From contig OX328110.1 in assembly GCA_946811185.2 (NCBI GenBank), positions 9,590,516-9,654,515 on the forward strand: a DNA stretch of 64,000 nt, read 5' to 3'. Made by a program: the position numbers and the translations under genes. Under the pieces are notes generated by a model that searched no databases, was not told the origin of the DNA, and worked only from the letters and a program-made list of their open reading frames with translations. Source of the stretch: Hippopus hippopus (Eukaryota > Mollusca > Bivalvia > Cardiida > Cardiidae). Of this stretch, positions 59,069 through 64,000 are shown one piece after another; positions within the stretch are counted from its first letter, which is position 1; each line of letters starts with the position of its first letter.

Positions 59069-59395
59069 ATTGTCTTTCGCTAGATGACATTCTTCAAATA
59101 CACATCTATCTGAATTGAGCATTCTGGGTACAGAACCGGACTACTTTTCAAAACGACAACCGTTACTTTGAATTTCAAAATAAAATAAACGTTTACTCAA
59201 TAAAACACTACCTGATGCGATTCATTGAGCTATGATCAGCTAGCATGTAACCTATGCACCGGCCATTTATTAAAACAGCCCCTACAGGCTTGGGTAATAG
59301 CTTCGGTATAAGCCCTACTTTTCCCTAGTATATGAGATGGGTGATGCGTCATAGCAGACAGGTCGAATCTTCGAATATGACATGCGCAGACAACG
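59069..59395. repeat. Left arm of a ~330-bp inverted repeat
   Basis: CATTGTCTTTCGCTAGATGA to GACATGCGCAGACAACG is inversely repeated at 61029-61363, sharing CATTCTGGGTACAGAACCGG and GGGTGATGCGTCATAGCAGA. Confidence 0.85.
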
Positions 59396-59640
59396 GTTGA
59401 CGTAACTTATTCATGGTAATGATAATTTAACTAAATAGTAATAGTACCGAGTTTGTACTTACATGTCTTGTCATTTGATGCATTTCGGTTGTCACTAGAA
59501 ATATTGAATAAAGATGAAAGGTAAATCATAACGTCTTTTCAAAATATTCCCACTGAGATGAAATATCTCCTACTTTTTGTGAACAGTATATTTGGTCAAT
59601 ACCCTTTGTAATAGAACCTACAGGTAGCTAGTGTTTAAAA
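59396..59640. other. No feature recognised
   Basis: Unique sequence between the inverted-repeat arm and a MITE. Confidence 0.4.
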
Positions 59641-59642
59641 CC

Positions 59643-59845
59643 ATTAACCTTCTAAATAAAGTGAAATGAAACATTCAAGCCGATGGTAAAACCCATAATT
59701 CTGCTCTTTTTCAAATTTACTTTTTTGGGGAAATACAATCTCCTTATCGGACAGTGCAGATCCAAGATCAGACTGTGCAGTCTGGTCTTGATCTACATTG
59801 TCCGCAAAAAGTGCTTGAGTCGCTTTTAACAGCCTAAAGGTTAAC
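59643..59845 (-). mobile_element. Family A MITE
   Basis: TTAACCTTCTAAATAAAGTG ... TCAAGCCGATGGTAAAACCC ... ATCAGACTGTGCAGTCTGG ... CAGCCTAAAGGTTAACC. The hairpin loop is deleted, giving a shorter perfect stem. Confidence 0.8.
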
Positions 59846-59949
59846 CGTATCGTGTCCTTTTCACAAATACTGCACAGCCAGTACTGACTGATCGCTGGAA
59901 ATAAGATAAGTAAACTTAGTTCCATCTGTGAGTGTCGGATAGTGTTAAA

Positions 59950-60045
59950 AGAACGGTTCGAGTCTTGAACCCATGACCTCTCGCTCTCGATGCTTACGTA
60001 TGAACCTCGTGACCCCAAGGCGCATTCGTTTGTTTGCAATAATTA
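59950..60045 (-). mobile_element. tRNA-like SINE fragment
   Basis: On the minus strand: TGGGGTCACGAGGTTCATAC ... GGTCATGGGTTCAAGACTCG. The A box is weak. Confidence 0.35.
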
Positions 60046-60272
60046 TTATGGATACCATAGCACTCGATAACAGAATATGTACGTAATAGTGAACATCTAC
60101 AGTTCTGTAAATGGAATTTAAAAGTGGCTTCAAAAGTGGTACATCCGGTCAAACAATAACGACATTATGTACATTCCTTTTCAATATATACAAACAAAAC
60201 CTCAAACCAACTACCATTAGCTGAGATGGCAGACACATCCACTGTAACAAACGTCGGCCGGTTTGTCGATAT

Positions 60273-60501
60273 TTGAGCCATGCTCTGGTACACGGCGATT
60301 TAATGTATCTCTATGACGCATGATAGGCCAACCGAGAAAGTCATAAAATTCATTTTGTCTAAAACCGACTGAATCACGCGGTAGACTGGTTCTTTGACAT
60401 AAAGAAAATTGACCAATAGCAAAAAGTTTCGGCCCAGGTCAGCCTGCGCGGATTGAGCAGGCTGATCTGGTTCGATACTTTTTGCAGAGCATGACTGATA
60501 T
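60273..60501 (-). mobile_element. Family D MITE
   Basis: TTGAGCCATGCTCTGGTACA ... TTCATTTTGTCTAAAACCGA ... GTCAGCCTGCGCGGATTGAG ... GCAGAGCATGACTGATATG. Confidence 0.75.
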
Positions 60502-60669
60502 GTAAAAAGTCGTAAAGCGTGCAAGCTGATCTTGAGTTACAGCCTAGTGCGCCTATATCTCGGGTCGTATCGAATAAGGCTTGAAACCCACTGGTCAGTT
60601 GTGCCTTTCTCTGCTTTGCTAAATTACCGTCCAATGATTGATGATAGAGATATAGGGGATATTTGTTTT

Positions 60670-60805
60670 TTTCGGTGAAAGATCGAAATTTATTTAATCG
60701 AGTGAACATCATCGGTAATATTTTCACGAGCGGCGCAGCCACTCATGAAAATATTACTGATGATGTTCACGAGATGAAATAAATTTCGATCTTTTACCCA
60801 AAAAG
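60670..60805. repeat. ~130-bp palindrome
   Basis: GAAAGATCGAAATTTATTTA ... GAACATCATCGGTAATATTT opposes AAATATTACTGATGATGTTC ... AAATAAATTTCGATCTTTT around a short GC-rich centre (GAGCGGCGCAGCCACTC). Confidence 0.85.
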
Positions 60806-61028
60806 AAAACAATCGTTCTGTTTATTTCAGGCTTCTAGCCCCATTTTTTTTCAGATTTTCATCAAAACCCAGTACAGTTGTTTTCGATAATTCTCATTGG
60901 CTTTCCCCCACCACATATGAACGCATTACAATAGTTCGTAAAGCGCGAGAAATGTGGGGTAAATGCTGTAAATGACGTCATATTTCCGTCTAGTTGAATG
61001 GCACGCACAGTTTACTTTCCGCCTACAA

Positions 61029-61363
61029 TCGTTGTCTGCGCATATCATATTCTTCGAAGATTCGACCTGTCTGCTATGACGCATCACCCATCCCATATAC
61101 TAGGGAAAAGTAGGATTTACACCGAAGCTATTACCCAAGCCTGTACGGGGCTGTTTTAATAAACAGTCGGTGCATATGTTACATGCTAGCTGATCATAGC
61201 TGTATGAATCGCACCAGGTAGCGTTTTATTGAGTAAACGTTTATTTTATTTTGAAATTCAAAGTGACGGTTGTCGTTTTGAAAAGTAGTCCGGTTCTGTA
61301 CCCAGAATGCCCAAATTAGATAGATGTGAATTTGTAGAATGCCATCTAGCGGGAGATAATGCG
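61029..61363. repeat. Right arm of the ~330-bp inverted repeat
   Basis: Reverse complement of 59069-59395 with moderate divergence; ends ATCTAGCGGGAGATAATG. Confidence 0.85.
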
Positions 61364-61684
61364 CCTACATTTGAAGAGTTATGGAAATATTTATGGTAAA
61401 TTTCACTGGTCGTAACTATGAATTATCAAACCTTGTAACCAACCATTATTTCCCAATAAATTACCGAAAAGCATGGAATAATGCAGTAGAATTTACTCAA
61501 AACTATCACGATATCATTTTCCTTTGTTACGAATAGAAGACAATAAGTTTTAGAATGCGTAAGAGATGTAAATTGCACCGAGGCTGTACATCTTGCTGAC
61601 AGCAAGATGTACAGAACATGCTCATAAAAGCAGGCAAAATCTTTAAGACAAATTAAATGTAACTAAAATGTTCACATTTGTCTG
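61364..61684. other. No feature recognised
   Basis: Unique AT-rich sequence. A short perfect hairpin (TACATCTTGCTGACAGCAAG then ATGTA) lies near 61586-61612. Confidence 0.45.
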
Positions 61685-61815
61685 GTTAAGGCCAGAAAAC
61701 AATGTGGGGCAAGGAGAAAGATAGTGATTATCAGCAATCCCGGGTATACAGTACATCCTGTAGGTGCACTACAAGCAATCCCGCATATAATCAAAGCGCT
61801 AACGCACTGAAGGCA

Positions 61816-62325
61816 GCGGATTTCTTTTCTTGCTCCGAATACATGCTACTAATTGGTGTGTTCTATTTTTTTTCTTCGTAAACTATATAAATCAAAACGG
61901 AAAGTTCTCCAGGGAACTCTTACCCTTGAGATTAGGGTACGAGTTCACCAGGGTCCGAGTTCTCCAGCAACAAGGTATGTTATTGTATAAATGTGCCAGA
62001 TGGTGGAGAGGTGTTAAACCCGGCACGGTTTTTGTTTTATTGAAGCTGAAAATCTTTTGTTACCTTGAATTAAAAAGACAACTGAAACATGATGGTTCAA
62101 TTTTTTTCAGAGAACATACAGTATCAAGTTGAACTGCTTTGTTTGAATATCATCGGCAGAACTACTGTGTTAGTGTACGAAACTGGTTTTGTTTACACTC
62201 GTATCCAGGCAAAACCTGCCGGAAGCAAAAATCTGACCTAGATAAAGATAGTAGGCTTCAAAAATCAATATATACATGCACACGTGATGTGGGAACTATG
62301 ACAGCGGGGTAAACCCGCTGCCCAA
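61816..62325. other. No feature recognised
   Basis: Unique sequence between minisatellite fragments. The 100-codon frame here has no recognisable domain. Confidence 0.45.
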
Positions 62326-62551
62326 AATAGTCTTCGAGTGCTCTACAAGCAATCCCACGAATAAAGTATAGTCCGTGACTGCGCTACAAGCAATCCCACG
62401 TATAAGTGTATACTTTATAGTCTGTGAGTGTGCTACAAGCAATCCCGTGTATATAGCTTAGTCTTTGAGCAACATACGATTTCAGGTATAACGTACAGTC
62501 TGTGAGTGCACTACAAGCAATCCCGTTTATAAAGTACAGTCTGTGATTGCA

Positions 62552-62796
62552 CTACAAGCAATCCCGTGTATAAAGCACGGTCAGTGAGTCTGGCCTAGGT
62601 GGATGTGACAGGCTTGAAACCGTATGTGTTCGACAATAGCTGCCCCCGTACTCGTACGATCTGCACGTATAATTTGTAGCTTGTAAACAAACATCTCTGC
62701 AATCCGAGTCGGTGATACCAGTTATACTCTCTATATTCTGCCTGTATATATAAAAGCCTAGCTCTGCTTGAAATGTTACGCCATACTCCGTACATT
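62552..62796 (-). CDS. PAN/apple-like domain exon, copy 1 (partial gene)
   Basis: On the minus strand a strong acceptor (TTTGTGTCTTTCAG) ends at 62797. The exon opens in phase 1 and reads CTEYGVTFQAELGFYIYRQN, then a segment ending ITDSDCRDVCLQATNYTC and RSYEYGGSYC. The pattern CxxxC...C.S.EY....C is typical of PAN/apple modules, which are disulfide-rich binding folds in secreted or membrane proteins. The frame stays open to a TAG at 62552, but the last ~13 residues fall in the flanking minisatellite, so the true 3' limit may be an earlier donor. The only shared GT is a weak phase-0 site soon after the last cysteine. It is a duplicate of the exon at 63499-63743. No other exon of the gene was found, so a non-functional exon copy remains possible. 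Confidence 0.5.
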
Positions 62797-62839
62797 CTGA
62801 AAGACACAAACACAATTCTGGACAACTACACAAACTCTG

Positions 62840-63025
62840 AACAGGAAAAACTAATTTTAGACGGTTCCACTTTCAGAGCATTTTCAGACAATAAACTCAT
62901 TGTGACCCAAATGATGAAATCTGCCTTCGAAATGGCTGAGCACACTGAGAAAAGGAAAACAAAGTGCTGGTGACCAGTATTTTCTCTTTCTCCCCAAAGT
63001 TGTTTTCAAATAGCTTTATCGAAGT
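62840..63025 (+). mobile_element. Family H MITE beside PAN exon copy 1
   Basis: GAGAAAAGGAAAACAAAGTG, GCTGGTGACCAGTATTTTCT and TTTTCAAATAGCTTTATCG. Confidence 0.65.
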
Positions 63026-63498
63026 ATAATTATAACACAAACTTGTTTGGTGGGCTTATAGAGTGAACGAAGCATTTTAACGCACATTTACATTTTACAA
63101 GGAATCCCGTATAAACAATACAGTCTATGTTGCGCTACAAGTAATCCCACGTATAAAATACAGTCTCTGAGTAAATAGTTAAGTCTGTGAGTGCGCTACA
63201 AGCAATCCCGAATGTATAGTATAATATGTTAAAGCGCTGTAAAACAATCGCGCAAGAGTACTATCTGTGAATGTGCTACATGCAATCCTGCGTAAAAAGT
63301 ACAGTCTGTGAGTGAAGTACAGTCTGTGAGTGTGCTACTAGCAATCCGGCGCATAAAGTACGGTCTGTAAATGCACTACAAACAATCTGGCGTATAAAGA
63401 ACAGCCTGTGAGTGTGCTACAAGCAATCCCGCGAATATAGTACAGTCTGTGAGTGTGATACAAGCAATCTAGCGTACAATTTAAAGCCTATGAATGCG

Positions 63499-63743
63499 CT
63501 AAAGGCAATCCCGCGTATACAGTATAGTCTGTGAGTGCGCCGTTGGTGTATGTGAAAAGCTGGTAACTTTCTGTGTACGACAATAACCGCCCCCGTACTC
63601 GTATGATCTGCACGTATAATTTGTAGCTTGTACACAAACTTCTCTGCAATCTGAGTCGGTGATACCACCTATATGCTCCTCATTCTGCATGGGTATATAG
63701 AAACCTATCTCTACTTGAAACGTTTCGCCAAACTCTGAGCATG
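63499..63743 (-). CDS. PAN/apple-like domain exon, copy 2 (partial gene)
   Basis: Minus-strand exon behind the acceptor TTTGCAATCTTTCAG, again phase 1. It reads ACSEFGETFQVEIGFYIPMQ, then a segment ending ITDSDCREVCVQATNYTC and RSYEYGGGYC. It aligns without gaps to copy 1, and most differences are conservative, suggesting duplication followed by divergence with the cysteines retained. As in copy 1 the frame runs into the minisatellite and stops at a TAG (63499), leaving the donor or terminus unresolved. Upstream exons would lie beyond the right end of the window. Confidence 0.5.
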
Positions 63744-63799
63744 CTGAAAGATTGCAAAAACACAATTCAGAGCAGCTGTATCTTAGGCTACTCTTTACC

Positions 63800-63971
63800 A
63801 GAAGACATGATTTTCGGCAGATCAAGTATGAAAACATTTGCAGATGACAAATTTCATGTGGATTGTCTTCAAAATGGAGAAAATATTGGTAACCGGTACA
63901 TTCTCTTCTTTGTCCCACGATATTTTCAAAAGCCTTCTTTTCAAGGTGAGGATATTTTGGTAAAGGGTTAA
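63800..63971 (+). mobile_element. Family H MITE beside PAN exon copy 2
   Basis: ATTTGCAGATGACAAATTTC, AATATTGGTAACCGGTACAT, TTTTCAAAAGCCTTCTTTTC, and a clean TTTTGGTAAAGGGTTAA terminus. Confidence 0.7.
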
Positions 63972-64000
63972 ATCTTTCAGTGCCAAAAACATAGACCAGA

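Larger units (their letters stand above)
62330..64000. repeat. ~947-bp tandem duplication carrying PAN exon, minisatellite and H MITE
   Basis: Two units are stacked. Each holds a ~41-bp degenerate minisatellite (62330-62590 and 63095-63540; motif CTACAAGCAATCCCGCGTAT), the PAN exon, and an H-type palindromic MITE about 50-100 bp on the intron side of the acceptor (62840-63025 and 63800-63971). Equivalent acceptor positions are 947 bp apart. Fragments of the minisatellite and an H arm at 61685-61815 suggest remnants of a third unit on the left. Confidence 0.6.

Overview
This is a repeat-dominated eukaryotic window. The evidence is GT-AG introns, tRNA-derived SINEs, many short palindromic transposons, satellite arrays and almost no coding sequence. 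The dispersed repeat types and the single recognisable gene look molluscan, most likely a bivalve. That placement is inference from general familiarity with such genomes, not from a search. There are no bacterial operons, CRISPR arrays or viral genes.

One gene can be reconstructed. It is a three-exon, plus-strand LHFPL-family tetraspan protein of 209 residues, closest in my judgement to LHFPL6 (formerly LHFP). Its exons are 36081-36486, 49328-49426 and 52579-52703. Both introns have GT/AG ends and phase 1, and a candidate poly(A) signal lies at 53135. The 12.8-kb intron 1 and 3.2-kb intron 2 are full of transposon relics. At the right edge, on the minus strand, two tandemly duplicated exons (62552-62796 and 63499-63743) each encode a cysteine-rich PAN/apple-like module behind a matching splice acceptor. 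They probably belong to a gene running beyond the window.

Layout: 1-1536 holds unique sequence and a dispersed element; 1566-5945 is an 89-bp satellite containing a 1,866-bp higher-order duplication; 6478-17460 is dense in miniature transposons, two cases of nested insertion, a SINE and a GA-rich tract; 17460-22366 is a 74-bp satellite interrupted by a retroposon-like insert; 22366-26135 holds more miniature elements; 26136-27812 is a 67-bp satellite; 27813-36080 holds SINEs, miniature elements and a second long dispersed element; 36081-52703 is the LHFPL gene; 50667-52070 and 54778-56179 are near-identical 1.4-kb units; 57043-58709 is a 46-bp minisatellite open in all three minus frames; 59069-61363 is bounded by ~330-bp inverted repeats; 61680-64000 holds the PAN exons in a duplicated unit with a degenerate minisatellite and a palindromic MITE.

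Mobile families named here: family A (TTAA-flanked, CCCTTA-ended, central hairpin; about 30 copies and fragments), A2 (related, sharing the hairpin core), D (ends related to GAGCCATGCTCTG, with a GCCTGCGCAG...CTGCGCAGGC-type hairpin), H (hairpin of GGAGAAAATGCTGG type), G (long inverted-repeat element), E and F (0.4-1 kb elements with hairpins at both ends), and S (tRNA-derived SINE). Element boundaries were read by eye and are good to about 5-20 bp unless stated.
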